Made by a program: the position numbers and the translations under genes. Positions 52,709 to 62,684 of a stretch of 64,000 nt of DNA are shown piece by piece (position 1 is the stretch's first letter; each line of letters begins with the position of its first letter). The stretch covers positions 116,680 through 180,679 of the forward strand of contig CAJTCH010000004.1 of assembly GCA_910574715.1 (NCBI GenBank), read 5' to 3'. The notes beneath the pieces are model-generated. The model was not told the DNA's origin. It worked only from the letters and a program-made list of their open reading frames with translations, and ran no database searches. The DNA is from Lachnospiraceae bacterium. Its GTDB lineage: Bacteria; Bacillota; Clostridia; Lachnospirales; Lachnospiraceae.

Positions 52709-53131
52709 ATGCCAACATTTAACCAGTTAGTAAAGAAAGGACGTCAGACATCTGTTAAGAAGTCTACAGCTCCAGCACTCCAGAAAGGGTATAACTCTTT
52801 GAGGAAGAGAAGCACGGATGTATCCGCTCCTCAGAAGAGAGGCGTATGTACTGCTGTTAAGACAGCTACACCTAAGAAGCCTAACTCAGCTCTTAGAAAG
52901 ATTGCCAGAGTTCGTCTGTCTAACGGTATCGAGGTAACAAGTTATATCCCGGGAGAAGGACATAATCTTCAGGAGCATAGTGTTGTCCTGATCCGCGGAG
53001 GAAGAGTAAAAGACCTTCCAGGTACCAGATATCATATCGTTAGAGGTACACTCGACACAGCAGGCGTTGCAAAGAGAAGACAGGCACGTTCAAAATACGG
53101 CGCTAAAAGGCCGAAAGATGCTAAAAAGTAA
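52709..53131 (+). CDS. rpsL: 30S ribosomal protein S12
   Basis: 140 residues. S12 signatures are [30 protein letters not shown] and [20 protein letters not shown], with the streptomycin-site Lys at PKKPN and the [10 protein letters not shown] end. Decoding-centre protein. First gene of the str operon here; SD aggaggt before ATG 52709. Confidence 0.97.
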   Translation: MPTFNQLVKKGRQTSVKKSTAPALQKGYNSLRKRSTDVSAPQKRGVCTAVKTATPKKPNSALRKIARVRLSNGIEVTSYIPGEGHNLQEHSVVLIRGGRVKDLPGTRYHIVRGTLDTAGVAKRRQARSKYGAKRPKDAKK

Positions 53132-53183
53132 ACCTGAACACTTAGCGAGGTATTTGTGAGCTTAGTGTGAAGGTTGTTCTTCT

Positions 53184-53241
53184 GAACGAAGAGAAGAAGA
53201 ACTTCACTTAGAAGGCTAGAACGAAGAGAAGAAGAACTTCA
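53184..53241 (+). repeat. 23-base direct repeat in the S12-S7 intergenic region
   Basis: A 23-base sequence beginning GAACGAAGAGAAGAAGAACT occurs at 53184-53206 and again at 53219-53241, 35 bases apart. The segment before the first copy (GTTGTTCTTCT) is nearly complementary to it, so alternative hairpins are possible. The whole gap 53132-53404 holds no gene and is unusually long for the rpsL-rpsG junction. Confidence 0.7.
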
Positions 53242-53326
53242 TTTATTACAATTTAAGTAGTCACAAACAGAACTATGATTAAGTAAGTTGCAAGATATAG
53301 AGAATTGCACTACACAGTATCATTAG

Positions 53327-53875
<549 letters not shown>

Positions 53876-53888
53876 GAGGCAGCAAAGA

Positions 53889-56006
53889 ATGGCTGGAAGA
53901 GAATATCCGTTAGAGAGAACCAGGAACATCGGTATTATGGCGCATATTGATGCTGGAAAGACAACAACAACAGAGCGTATCTTATATTATACCGGTGTTA
54001 ATCACAAGATTGGTGATACTCATGAAGGTACCGCTACAATGGACTGGATGGCTCAGGAACAAGAGAGAGGTATCACCATTACTTCCGCTGCTACAACATG
54101 TCACTGGACGCTGCAGGAGAACTGTAAGCCAAAAGAAGGTGAGTTGGAACACCGTATCAATATCATTGATACTCCGGGACACGTTGATTTTACGGTAGAA
54201 GTAGAACGTTCACTCCGTGTACTTGACGGTGCAGTAGGTGTATTTTGTGCTAAGGGCGGAGTTGAACCGCAGTCAGAGAACGTATGGCGTCAGGCTGACA
54301 CATACAATGTACCGAGAATGGCATTTATTAACAAGATGGATATCTTGGGAGCTAATTTCTATGGTGCAGTAGAACAGATCAAGACCAGATTGGGAAAGAA
54401 TGCGATCTGCATCCAGCTTCCGATTGGAAAAGAAGACGATTTCAAGGGAATCATCGATCTCTTCGAGATGAAGGCTTATATCTACAATGATAATAAGGGA
54501 GATGATATCTCAATCGTTGATATTCCGGAGGATATGGCAGATGACGCAGAGCTTTACCGTTCAGAACTGGTTGAGAAGATCTGCGAATTAGATGACGATC
54601 TGATGATGGCTTATCTGGAAGGTGAAGAGCCGACCGTTGATGAGTTAAAAGCAGTTTTAAGAAAAGCTACCTGCGAGTGTACTGCAGTTCCGGTATGCTG
54701 CGGAACTGCTTACAGGAATAAGGGAGTTCAGAAGCTCCTGGATGCAGTGGTTGAATTTATGCCTTCACCGCTTGATATACCGCCGATTCAAGGCGTTGAT
54801 GCGGATGGCAATGATACAGAGAGACATTCTTCTGATGAAGAACCGTTCTCAGCCCTTGCATTTAAGATTATGACAGACCCATTCGTTGGTAAGCTGGCAT
54901 ATTTCAGAGTTTATTCTGGTACAATGAACTCAGGTTCTTATGTATTGAATGCAACAAAGGGAAAGAAAGAGCGTGTCGGACGTATTCTTCAGATGCACGC
55001 TAACAAGAGAGAAGAACTTAGCAAGGTATATTCCGGAGATATCGCGGCAGCGATCGGATTCAAGTTTACAACGACAGGTGATACCATCTGTGATGAGCAG
55101 CACCCGGTAATCTTAGAGTCTATGGAGTTCCCGGAGCCGGTTATCGAGCTTGCGATCGAGCCGAAGACCAAGGCTTCCCAGGGCAAGCTTGGAGAGTCGC
55201 TTGCGAAGCTTGCGGAAGAGGATCCGACCTTCCGTGCGCATACTGATCAGGAGACAGGTCAGACGATCATTGCCGGAATGGGAGAGCTTCATCTGGAGAT
55301 CATCGTTGACAGACTTCTCCGTGAGTTCAAGGTAGAGGCTAATGTAGGAGCACCTCAGGTTGCTTACAAGGAGGCATTTACCAAGGCAGTTGACGTAGAT
55401 AGCAAGTACGCGAAGCAGTCCGGCGGACGCGGACAGTACGGACACTGTAAGGTTAAGTTTGAGCCAATGGATATCAACGGCGAAGAAGTATTCAAGTTCG
55501 AGTCTACAGTAGTCGGCGGCGCGATTCCTAAGGAATATATCCCTAAGATCGGGGAAGGTATCGAGGAAGCTATGCAGGCTGGTATCCTTGGAGGATTCCC
55601 TGTTGTAGGCGTTAAGGCGAATGTATACGATGGTTCTTACCATGAAGTCGATTCAAGTGAGATGGCATTCCACATCGCCGGATCACTGGCGTTTAAGGAC
55701 GCTATGAAGAAGGCTGCTCCGATATTGTGCGAGCCTATCATGAAGGTTGAAGTTACAATGCCGGAGGAATATATGGGCGACGTAATCGGTGATATCAATT
55801 CCCGGCGCGGAAGAATCGAGGGTATGGACGACTTAGGCGGCGGTAAGATCGTACGCGGATATGTTCCGTTGTCCGAGATGTTCGGGTACTCTACAGACCT
55901 TCGTTCCAGAACACAGGGACGCGGTAACTACTCAATGTTCTTCGAGAAATATGAGCCGGTTCCGAAATCTGTTCAGGAAAAGGTATTATCGAATAAAAAT
56001 GCTTAA
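53889..56006 (+). CDS. fusA: elongation factor G
   Basis: 705 residues from ATG 53889 (taggagg upstream). GTPase motifs are [23 protein letters not shown] and NKMD, the switch [11 protein letters not shown], and the domain IV-V parts [15 protein letters not shown] and RGRIEGMDD. Catalyses ribosomal translocation. Thirteen bases after rpsG. Confidence 0.97.
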   Translation: MAGREYPLERTRNIGIMAHIDAGKTTTTERILYYTGVNHKIGDTHEGTATMDWMAQEQERGITITSAATTCHWTLQENCKPKEGELEHRINIIDTPGHVDFTVEVERSLRVLDGAVGVFCAKGGVEPQSENVWRQADTYNVPRMAFINKMDILGANFYGAVEQIKTRLGKNAICIQLPIGKEDDFKGIIDLFEMKAYIYNDNKGDDISIVDIPEDMADDAELYRSELVEKICELDDDLMMAYLEGEEPTVDELKAVLRKATCECTAVPVCCGTAYRNKGVQKLLDAVVEFMPSPLDIPPIQGVDADGNDTERHSSDEEPFSALAFKIMTDPFVGKLAYFRVYSGTMNSGSYVLNATKGKKERVGRILQMHANKREELSKVYSGDIAAAIGFKFTTTGDTICDEQHPVILESMEFPEPVIELAIEPKTKASQGKLGESLAKLAEEDPTFRAHTDQETGQTIIAGMGELHLEIIVDRLLREFKVEANVGAPQVAYKEAFTKAVDVDSKYAKQSGGRGQYGHCKVKFEPMDINGEEVFKFESTVVGGAIPKEYIPKIGEGIEEAMQAGILGGFPVVGVKANVYDGSYHEVDSSEMAFHIAGSLAFKDAMKKAAPILCEPIMKVEVTMPEEYMGDVIGDINSRRGRIEGMDDLGGGKIVRGYVPLSEMFGYSTDLRSRTQGRGNYSMFFEKYEPVPKSVQEKVLSNKNA

Positions 56007-56123
56007 TTAAGTAAGAAAAGGCTTGAAAAACTGTATGATTTGAAATATAATCAATGTTAGCCGAGTAAACGTAAATATAATAACATGCCGTTAGCGGCAC
56101 CGTAATAAGGAGGATTATTCAAA

Positions 56124-57311
56124 ATGGCAAAAGCTAAATTTGAAAGAAACAAACCACATTGTAATATTGGTACAATCGGTCACGTTGACCACGGCAAGAC
56201 TACTCTGACAGCTGCTATTACAAAGGTTCTGGCAGAGAGAGTTGAAGGTAACGCGGTAGTAGATTTCGAGAACATTGATAAGGCTCCGGAAGAGAGAGAG
56301 CGTGGTATCACAATTTCTACAGCACACGTTGAGTATGAGACAGAGAAGCGTCACTATGCACACGTTGACTGCCCAGGACATGCTGACTACGTTAAGAACA
56401 TGATCACAGGTGCAGCTCAGATGGACGGCGCTATCCTTGTAGTTGCTGCTACTGACGGTGTTATGGCTCAGACAAAAGAGCACATCCTGCTTTCTCGTCA
56501 GGTAGGTGTTCCTTACATCGTTGTATTCCTTAACAAGTGCGATATGGTTGATGACGAAGAGCTTATTGAATTAGTAGAGATGGAAGTAACAGAGCAGTTA
56601 GAGGAATATGAGTTCACAGACTGCCCGATCATCAAGGGTTCTGCTCTTAAGGCACTTGAGGATCCATCAGGAGAGTGGGGAGATAAGATCATGGAGCTTA
56701 TGGCTACAGTTGATGAGTATATCCCGGATCCACAGCGTGCAACAGATCAGCCATTCCTGATGCCTGTAGAGGACGTTTTCTCTATCACAGGACGTGGAAC
56801 AGTTGCTACTGGTAGAGTAGAGCGTGGTGTTCTTCATGTATCTGATGAAGTTGAGATCATCGGTATCCATGAGGAGACAAGAAAGACTGTTGTAACTGGT
56901 GTTGAGATGTTCCGTAAGCTGCTTGACGAGGCTCAGGCTGGTGATAACATCGGTGCTCTTCTTCGTGGTGTTCAGAGAACAGAGATCGAAAGAGGACAGG
57001 TTTTGATCAAACCAGGTACAGTTAAGTGCCACAAGAAATTTACCGCTCAGGTATACGTTCTGACAAAAGATGAAGGTGGACGTCATACTCCATTCTTCAA
57101 CAACTACAGACCACAGTTCTATTTCAGAACAACAGACGTTACAGGTGTCTGCAACCTTCCAGAGGGTGTAGAGATGTGTATGCCTGGTGATAACGTAGAG
57201 ATGTCAGTTGAGCTGATTCATCCAGTAGCTATGGAGCAGGGTCTTACATTCGCTATCCGTGAGGGTGGTCGTACTGTAGGTTCTGGAAGGGTTGCTACAA
57301 TCATTGAGTAA
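56124..57311 (+). CDS. tuf: elongation factor Tu
   Basis: 395 residues. GTPase motifs [22 protein letters not shown], the effector stretch [11 protein letters not shown] and the C-terminal [14 protein letters not shown]. Delivers aminoacyl-tRNA to the ribosome. The usually conserved K-E/D in [11 protein letters not shown] is intact. Codon use is more biased than in neighbours, as expected for a very highly expressed gene. SD aaggagga upstream. Confidence 0.97.
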   Translation: MAKAKFERNKPHCNIGTIGHVDHGKTTLTAAITKVLAERVEGNAVVDFENIDKAPEERERGITISTAHVEYETEKRHYAHVDCPGHADYVKNMITGAAQMDGAILVVAATDGVMAQTKEHILLSRQVGVPYIVVFLNKCDMVDDEELIELVEMEVTEQLEEYEFTDCPIIKGSALKALEDPSGEWGDKIMELMATVDEYIPDPQRATDQPFLMPVEDVFSITGRGTVATGRVERGVLHVSDEVEIIGIHEETRKTVVTGVEMFRKLLDEAQAGDNIGALLRGVQRTEIERGQVLIKPGTVKCHKKFTAQVYVLTKDEGGRHTPFFNNYRPQFYFRTTDVTGVCNLPEGVEMCMPGDNVEMSVELIHPVAMEQGLTFAIREGGRTVGSGRVATIIE

Positions 57312-57332
57312 TTGAAAATTCATTGAATTTAT

Positions 57333-57367
57333 GGGACTTTCCGAGATTTCTCGGAGAGTCCTTTTTC
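57333..57367 (+). terminator. intrinsic terminator of the str operon
   Basis: GGACTTTCCGAGA pairs with TCTCGGAGAGTCC (one G-U) around a short TTTC-type loop, followed by TTTTTC. The mobile element begins just downstream. Confidence 0.88.
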
Positions 57368-57383
57368 GATGTTTGATGGAATT

Positions 57384-57494
57384 GATAAGCCGTGATAACA
57401 GAATGATAACAAAAATTCGCTAATTTTGAAGAAACGAGTGTAGCGCAATAGTTATCAGATTCTAGCAGATAACTATTTAGCCTTATACGATAAC
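57384..57494. promoter_or_regulatory. cluster of GATAAC hexamers, candidate integrase arm sites
   Basis: GATAAC occurs at 57394, 57405, 57468 and 57489 on the plus strand and at 57456-57451 inverted; GATAAG at 57384 is a near copy. The inverted pair forms ATAGTTATC (57448-57456) / GATAACTAT (57468-57476). Five exact copies in about 100 bases is far above chance. Position at the element's edge suits binding of the integrase arm domain or excisionase. Confidence 0.5.
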
Positions 57495-57513
57495 TCAACA
57501 TTTGCTTTGTGCA

Positions 57514-58743
57514 TTAATTCTTTGAAGAATCTAACTTGAGCAATTCTTTATTCTTTTCAATGTATTCTTTCCATACAGCTTCGCGGTCTTTCTGGTGTGT
57601 GTTCTCATATTTTTCGGTATATTCGTCATGAAGTGCCTTTAACTGATCCATGAGTGGTGTGTCAGCAGGGAGTTTCCCTCTGCGGATGCGGGCATACAGT
57701 CTGTTGTATGATTTAGTAAATTCCGTATGAATCGGGTGGCTGAATAACTTTTCCTTATAGGATTTCCGGCTGGCGTACTCATTACAGGTAGTGGAAGTGT
57801 CTCTGTATATTCTTGTGCAGTATTCTTGGTTGGAAGTGTACTTCACACGAAAATATCCATTACATAGTTTGCATTTTTTGATAACGAGTTCATCTTCAAG
57901 AAACAGCCGGATGCCTATACATAAGAACTGTTTGAATGACGTAATGGGGTATTTCCCGATTGCATTATCTGTAATAAGATTGGAGGCATGATTTAGATAT
58001 TCTGTCCAATTTTGCGTATTGCAACTGTCTTTTTGGGCACGGATGTCAGATAGAAAATTGTTTTTCAGTTCCATAGTGGATAATGCATCCGATTGAAAAT
58101 CCTGCTTACTGGCATACAGGCAATAGGAATGGTATATTTCAGCTATTGCACTGCTAGGCAACTGTAAGCCTTGTTTTGACGGCTCTATGGCAACCTCAGT
58201 TAAATAATTTCTTGCCTGCGTATATAAAGTTTCAAGACTGCTGACTTCTTCGGATAATAGTTTTGCGCTTTGGAATAGCCCCGCATCGGCTGATTTTCCA
58301 GCTTGCTGATAGCAGGAAAGCATTACCATATGAAATAGAGGATACAGATAAGACAGTGCCGGATGTTCTTCAAAGCAGGACTGCAATATCGGCATGATTT
58401 GTCCGGCAGAAGTCTCGATATCTTTTGGTATGTGTTCGCAGCAATATAAATTGAAGGTTTCTTTGTCAAAGGGGCAGTCGATGCCAAGCAATAGCAAAAC
58501 AGACTTCAATTTCTCAAATGCTACAATAGCAGATTCCTTTTCAGGCATATCATAATCAAGGATTTCCATAATGCCGGTATGGATAGCTGCTTTCTTTATA
58601 AAATAGGCAGTACCGTTTTTGTGCGTATTCTTATCATCATAAGTGGAAGAAAGCGTTTCTTCGTGGGTGCGGCGGTTAATGCCATAGGTTGCAACACTAA
58701 AGTGAAAATCATTTTTGATGATGTCCTGCGAATATAAATTCAT
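57514..58743 (-). CDS. DUF6076-like element protein with C-terminal Cys cluster
   Basis: 409 residues, SD aaagga before ATG 58743. Mostly helical. Near residue 290-330 is a metal-binding-like motif: KKCKLCNGYFRVKYTSNQEY followed by CTRIYRDTSTTCNEYASRK, similar to the CGNR-type and DUF6076 zinc motifs in element-borne proteins. It is divergent from the xis-int pair and often accompanies them in clostridial elements. Function unknown; family name from memory. Confidence 0.55.
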   Translation of the reverse strand: MNLYSQDIIKNDFHFSVATYGINRRTHEETLSSTYDDKNTHKNGTAYFIKKAAIHTGIMEILDYDMPEKESAIVAFEKLKSVLLLLGIDCPFDKETFNLYCCEHIPKDIETSAGQIMPILQSCFEEHPALSYLYPLFHMVMLSCYQQAGKSADAGLFQSAKLLSEEVSSLETLYTQARNYLTEVAIEPSKQGLQLPSSAIAEIYHSYCLYASKQDFQSDALSTMELKNNFLSDIRAQKDSCNTQNWTEYLNHASNLITDNAIGKYPITSFKQFLCIGIRLFLEDELVIKKCKLCNGYFRVKYTSNQEYCTRIYRDTSTTCNEYASRKSYKEKLFSHPIHTEFTKSYNRLYARIRRGKLPADTPLMDQLKALHDEYTEKYENTHQKDREAVWKEYIEKNKELLKLDSSKN

Positions 58744-58818
58744 GCTTAAAATTCCTTTCTATCAGATGAACGGTGTAAAATAGCTTCTCATAAATGCATT
58801 TCTTTTCTTATAGATACA

Positions 58819-58905
58819 ATAGTATCACAAGATAAAAATAAATTCAACAAAATTATCTTGACAAATAGTCTGTATTGATTTATTATAGGAAACAAGTCAA
58901 GATAA
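58819..58905. promoter_or_regulatory. divergent promoters flanked by a 10-base inverted repeat
   Basis: Plus strand: TTGACA (58858-58863), 17 bases, TATTAT (58881-58886). Minus strand: TTGAAT (58847-58842), 17 bases, TACTAT (58824-58819). TTATCTTGAC (58853-58862) and GTCAAGATAA (58896-58905) form a perfect inverted repeat that brackets the plus-strand spacer and -10; a third half-site CAAGATAA lies at 58828. A second TTGACA occurs at 58927. Looks like an operator for an element regulator. Confidence 0.6.
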
Positions 58906-58966
58906 ATTAGAATATCAAAATAAAAACTTGACAATATACAGCGTCAGTGCAGGAGGAGGGAGGTAG

Positions 58967-59164
58967 ATGAATAACAATTATATGGTAACGGCACAGGATG
59001 TCGTTGATATGCTTGGCGTTTCTAAGGGACACGCATATAGGATTATCAGACAGTTGAACAAAGAACTGGAAGATAGCGGCTATATTGTCGTGTCAGGCAA
59101 GATTCCCAGAGCATATTGGGATAAGAAGTTTTACGGGTATCAAAGTGGAGTGACAACAGCGTAA
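58967..59164 (+). CDS. excisionase-like helix-turn-helix protein
   Basis: 65 residues. It has a MerR/excisionase-type HTH (TAQDVVDMLGVSKGHAYRII, then RQLNKELEDSGYIVVSGKIP). Position 120 bases before an integrase gene in the same direction is typical for Xis, which bends the element end and favours excision. A strong SD (ggaggagggaggt) precedes ATG 58967. Confidence 0.7.
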   Translation: MNNNYMVTAQDVVDMLGVSKGHAYRIIRQLNKELEDSGYIVVSGKIPRAYWDKKFYGYQSGVTTA

Positions 59165-59286
59165 CAGGAGGTCGGCATATCATTCAGATAGCATATGCGG
59201 CTGAAACTAAAAGCAAATTTGAGGGTAGTTCTGCGGGATTGATTATATGGCAAACCGCAGACTGCCTTGAGAGGAAAGGAGATTTT

Positions 59287-60396
59287 ATGTCAGTCTATAA
59301 GGATGAGCAGAGGGGAACATGGTATTGTATGTTCCGTTACAATGATTGGACGGGCAGGCAGAAACAAAAGTGCAAAAGAGGTTTCAAGACAAAGAGGGAA
59401 GCGAAAGAGTATGAGGAGCAGTTTATGCAAACAACAGAAGCAGACATGAATATGAAAGTGGGAGCTTTTGTTGAGATTTATTTCAGGGATAAGCAGGGTG
59501 AATTGAAGGAACGGTCGATCAAGAATAAGAGATATATGATTGAACGGCATATCCTTCCGTACTTTGAAAATAAGTCCATGAATGAAATTACACCGGCAGA
59601 CATTATCCAGTGGCAGAACAAAATGCGGGAGGCTGGATATTCGCAGACATATCTGCGGATGCTTCAGAATCAGATGACTGCGCTGTTTACCCATGCTTCC
59701 AATATCTACAACTTGACAAACAATCCCTGCAAGAAAGTAAAGAAAATGGGGAAGTCAGATGCGGATAAAATGGATTTCTGGACTTATGAGGAGTACCAGC
59801 AATTCATTAATACGATTGAGGTGGGAAGCAGATATTATGTGCTGTTTGAGATTTTATTCTGGACGGGTATGCGTATTGGAGAATTACTTGCTATAACGAA
59901 GAATGACATTGACTTTCAGGAGAACAAAATATCCATTTCAAAAACTTATTACCGTACAGGGGGAAAGGATGTCATCACAACGCCTAAGACGGAACAGTCA
60001 GTCAGGACAATAGATATTCCAGAATTTTTGACGCAAGAAATCAAGGCGTATTGTGATAAGCTGTATGAATTTCCCGACAGTGAAAGGCTTTTCCCCATTG
60101 TATGCGAAGCAGTGCAGCATAAAATGGTAAGGCACATTCAAAAATCGGGAGTAAAAAGGATCAGGGTGCATGATTTAAGACATTCCGCATGTGCGTATCT
60201 CGCGCATCAGGGAGTAGCGCCTATGGTCATCAAGGAACGCATGGGACATAAGGATATCAAGATTACGCTGAATACATACGGACATTTATATCCTAACGAA
60301 CAGAAGAAGGTTGCGGATATGCTGAACCGGAAAAGGAATGAAGCATCAAATGAAAATGCCCCTGTCGGAAACAGGGACAGTTCAGATGCAGATTAA
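59287..60396 (+). CDS. int: tyrosine-type site-specific integrase
   Basis: 369 residues from ATG 59287 (aaaggag upstream; an earlier ATG at 59239 lacks an SD). N-terminal AP2-like arm-binding domain (MSVYKDEQRGTWYCMFRYND), SAM-like core-binding domain (about 65-150), and catalytic residues Arg in TGMRIGELL, HxxR in HDLRHSACAY, His in GHKDIKITL and Tyr in NTYGHLYP. Tn916/phage-type. It integrates and excises the element, whose att core probably lies downstream of tuf. Confidence 0.93.
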   Translation: MSVYKDEQRGTWYCMFRYNDWTGRQKQKCKRGFKTKREAKEYEEQFMQTTEADMNMKVGAFVEIYFRDKQGELKERSIKNKRYMIERHILPYFENKSMNEITPADIIQWQNKMREAGYSQTYLRMLQNQMTALFTHASNIYNLTNNPCKKVKKMGKSDADKMDFWTYEEYQQFINTIEVGSRYYVLFEILFWTGMRIGELLAITKNDIDFQENKISISKTYYRTGGKDVITTPKTEQSVRTIDIPEFLTQEIKAYCDKLYEFPDSERLFPIVCEAVQHKMVRHIQKSGVKRIRVHDLRHSACAYLAHQGVAPMVIKERMGHKDIKITLNTYGHLYPNEQKKVADMLNRKRNEASNENAPVGNRDSSDAD

Positions 60397-60428
60397 ACTG
60401 GTGGAACAATTTAATCTGTGACATAAAA

Positions 60429-60483
60429 AGGACAAGCCTCTCTATGAAAATCCTGCAAATTTATTATAGCAGAGGCTTGTCCT
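60429..60483 (-). terminator. long inverted repeat, T-tract on the minus strand
   Basis: AGGACAAGCCTCT (60429-60441) pairs perfectly with AGAGGCTTGTCCT (60471-60483), with a 29-base interior. A T run (TTTTTATG) follows only when read on the minus strand, although no minus-strand gene ends here. On the plus strand it is a stem-loop after int. It could alternatively mark an element end. Confidence 0.5.
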
Positions 60484-60586
60484 GAGCAAAAGAGATTTTT
60501 ATGCATTATAGAGATTTATTTTGCAATGGAAAGATAGATGAAAAATATTTATAGAAAAGATATAAAAAATCAGGAGGACAAGCTAT

Positions 60587-61504
60587 ATGCAGAAATATAA
60601 CAGCAACATAAGAATAATTGTCGGCGTGGATCATGGATATGGGAATATGAAGACCGCGCACAGGGTATTCCGGACAGGCGTGGAATGCATGGAGGAAGAG
60701 CCAATCGTCAGTAAGAATTTTGTGAGATATAAGGATAAGTTTTATGTGATCGGAGAGTCACATTTGGTATATCAGGGGAATAAAACGGATTCCGAAGATT
60801 TTTATATTCTGACACTTGCAGCGCTGGCGGAGGAATTGAAGTTCAGGGGACTTCATGAGGCAAATGTGATATTGGCGGTTGGGCTTCCGCTTGCATGGAT
60901 GAAAAGTCAGGGCGCAGACTTTAGGCACTATTTGATGAAAGAACAGGAACTGCATTTTGAGTTCCGAAAAGAGAGATATTATGTGCATCTGTGCGGCGTA
61001 GAAATATTTTCACAGGGATTTGCGGCTGTTGTTAATTTAGGAGCAATGCAGGGAATGAATATGCTGGCGGATATTGGAAACGGAACTATGAACGTAATGC
61101 AGATTGTTGATAATAAACCGTTGGAAAAGAGCCTTGTGACGGAGAAATTTGGTGTGGGCATCTGTATGAAAGAGATACAGAAAGAATTATCAAAAGAAAA
61201 CGGGGAGGATATTTCTGAAATGTTGATAGAACCGCTTCTTCGGAACGGTTTACAGGAAAGAACAGATAGTACCGCTAAAAAAGTAGAACATATTGCGACG
61301 AGGTATACGGAAAATATCAGAAGGCGTTTGACAGACTATGGATATAAGGAAGGGTTGGTACATCTGTATGTGATTGGCGGAGGCGGCTGTCTGATTCGGA
61401 ATTATTCGGACTTGGCGGAGAAGACAGGAGTGACTTTTATTACGGATATTTGCGCCAATGCAAAGGGATATGAGACTTTGGCGGAGAAGAAATTGCGCAG
61501 ATAG
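60587..61504 (+). CDS. ParM/StbA-like actin-family segregation protein
   Basis: 305 residues. Actin-fold ATP motifs are VGVDHGYGNMKTAH (phosphate 1), LADIGNGTMNVMQI (phosphate 2) and VIGGGGCLIRNYSD (adenosine). By family it polymerises to move plasmid-like DNA copies apart; in integrative elements it helps keep the excised circle. SD aggagg before ATG 60587. The following small gene is its probable adaptor. Confidence 0.85.
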   Translation: MQKYNSNIRIIVGVDHGYGNMKTAHRVFRTGVECMEEEPIVSKNFVRYKDKFYVIGESHLVYQGNKTDSEDFYILTLAALAEELKFRGLHEANVILAVGLPLAWMKSQGADFRHYLMKEQELHFEFRKERYYVHLCGVEIFSQGFAAVVNLGAMQGMNMLADIGNGTMNVMQIVDNKPLEKSLVTEKFGVGICMKEIQKELSKENGEDISEMLIEPLLRNGLQERTDSTAKKVEHIATRYTENIRRRLTDYGYKEGLVHLYVIGGGGCLIRNYSDLAEKTGVTFITDICANAKGYETLAEKKLRR

Positions 61505-61564
61505 ACAGCAAAGTTTCCATATCCGATTATATGTAGATTGAGTTATGGGAAAGGAATAAGTGTT

Positions 61565-61966
61565 ATGAGAGGAACATATCGCTGTACCAATGTAAAATTC
61601 TGCATGGAAGATGAAAATCAGCGCAGGGCATGGGAATATCTGCATGGGCTGAACCGCAGGGATGGATCTTATGGAAAAGTGCTTGCGGATGCGCTTATTG
61701 CAGTGATAGACAGTCGGAGTAATTCGCAAAATGCGATGAGAAAGCGGTTTTCAGGTAAACAGTGTGAGAACTCAGAGGATGAGATTAAGGAGTTTGCAAA
61801 TGAGATTGCAGGGGTTGTGTTGGAGGGCATAAACGACTATTTTGCCGAAAAAGCTGTTTTTCAAGGTGCAGAACAAGGAACTGCTGGAGCGCAAGTATCC
61901 AAACAAGAGCCAAAAGAGGAGATTGCAGAAGATATGTTGGATTTTGCTTTTTCAATGGGAGAGTAG
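61565..61966 (+). CDS. small partner of the ParM-like protein (ParR-like)
   Basis: 133 residues from ATG 61565 (aaagga upstream). Residues about 1-60 (RGTYRCTNVKFCMEDENQRR, AWEYLHGLNRRDGSYGKVLA) resemble a ribbon-helix-helix-type start, followed by an acidic Glu/Gln-rich tail ending EDMLDFAFSMGE. Directly follows parM and precedes inverted repeats. ParR function, linking filament to DNA, is inferred from position and architecture. Confidence 0.6.
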   Translation: MRGTYRCTNVKFCMEDENQRRAWEYLHGLNRRDGSYGKVLADALIAVIDSRSNSQNAMRKRFSGKQCENSEDEIKEFANEIAGVVLEGINDYFAEKAVFQGAEQGTAGAQVSKQEPKEEIAEDMLDFAFSMGE

Positions 61967-61999
61967 GGTACAGAAGAATAGAGGGTAAATGGCACCGAG

Positions 62000-62041
62000 T
62001 TGGCACCCAGTTAATAAAGGCAAAGTGATTTTGGGTGCCAA
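62000..62041. repeat. inverted and direct repeats downstream of the parR-like gene
   Basis: TTGGCACCCA (62000-62009) pairs with TGGGTGCCAA (62032-62041). Further copies of the GTTGGCA or GGCACC core occur at about 61990 and 62064. No ORF. Possibly the DNA site bound by the ParR-like protein (centromere) or a terminator-like stem; T run absent. Confidence 0.5.
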
Positions 62042-62172
62042 TTGGGAACCATAATGGGAGCAAGTTGGCAGATACTTTTCTGTTGGTAAAAAATCTAACG
62101 AGAGCAGAAATAGGAAATCTGTAAAAAAGACTTTAGGAAAATTTGCTATAAAGTAGAATATCAAGCACTGGA

Positions 62173-62257
62173 TTTGGATATCCAAATGACGATTTTGCAT
62201 CGTTTACACGTTTGCAAAATGGATATCCAATCCGCTTGTAGGGGAAAAAATCCCCTA
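62173..62257. other. oriT-like nested palindromes upstream of mobC
   Basis: Perfect palindrome TTTGGATATCCAAA (62173-62186), stem ATTTTGCA (62192-62199) / TGCAAAAT (62213-62220), a second TGGATATCCA (62220-62229), then TAGGGGA (62239-62245) / TCCCCTA (62251-62257) followed by ACCCC. Located 86 bases before mobC and no gene between. This layout of inverted repeats before mobC-relaxase is that of a transfer origin; the nick site cannot be fixed by eye. Confidence 0.6.
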
Positions 62258-62342
62258 ACCCCTTATGAATACATATAGAACGGAATACAGAGCAAAAAAG
62301 CAACAACATCAATTTTGGACAATAAAACGATGGAGGGTGAGA

Positions 62343-62684
62343 ATGGAAAAAAGGAAACGATGCAATCAGCTTATTTTGCGTCTAAGTGATGATGAGAAGT
62401 ATGTCTTAGATGCCAAATGTAAAAATGCAGAATACAAGAATAAAAATGATTATCTTCGGCATTTGATCTTGTATGGATATACTTATTTTGTGGATTACTC
62501 GGAACTGCATGACTACAATGTTAATCTAAGTAGAATCAGCAAAAGCCTGAATCAGATAGCTGCAAGGATAAGTTCTACTGGTAACACTTATCAGGACGAT
62601 ATAGAAGAAGTAAAGGAGCTGATGAAACAGGTATGGCGTACACACGAATCCATGCTATCAAAGCAACCGTACAGAAAGCATTAA
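62343..62684 (+). CDS. mobC: MobC-like relaxosome accessory protein
   Basis: 113 residues from ATG 62343 (ggagggtgaga upstream; ATG 62265 lacks an SD and overlaps the oriT region). RHH-type N-terminus KRCNQLILRLSDDEKYVLDA, NKNDYLRHLILYG, then LSRISKSLNQIAARISSTGN, which are MobC hallmarks. It helps the relaxase open oriT. Overlaps the relaxase gene by 52 bases. Confidence 0.88.
   Translation: MEKRKRCNQLILRLSDDEKYVLDAKCKNAEYKNKNDYLRHLILYGYTYFVDYSELHDYNVNLSRISKSLNQIAARISSTGNTYQDDIEEVKELMKQVWRTHESMLSKQPYRKH

Noticed and set aside
57448-57476. Inverted repeat ATAGTTATC / GATAACTAT as a terminator for the minus-strand DUF6076-like gene
   Set aside because: No T run on either side; better explained as part of the GATAAC cluster.
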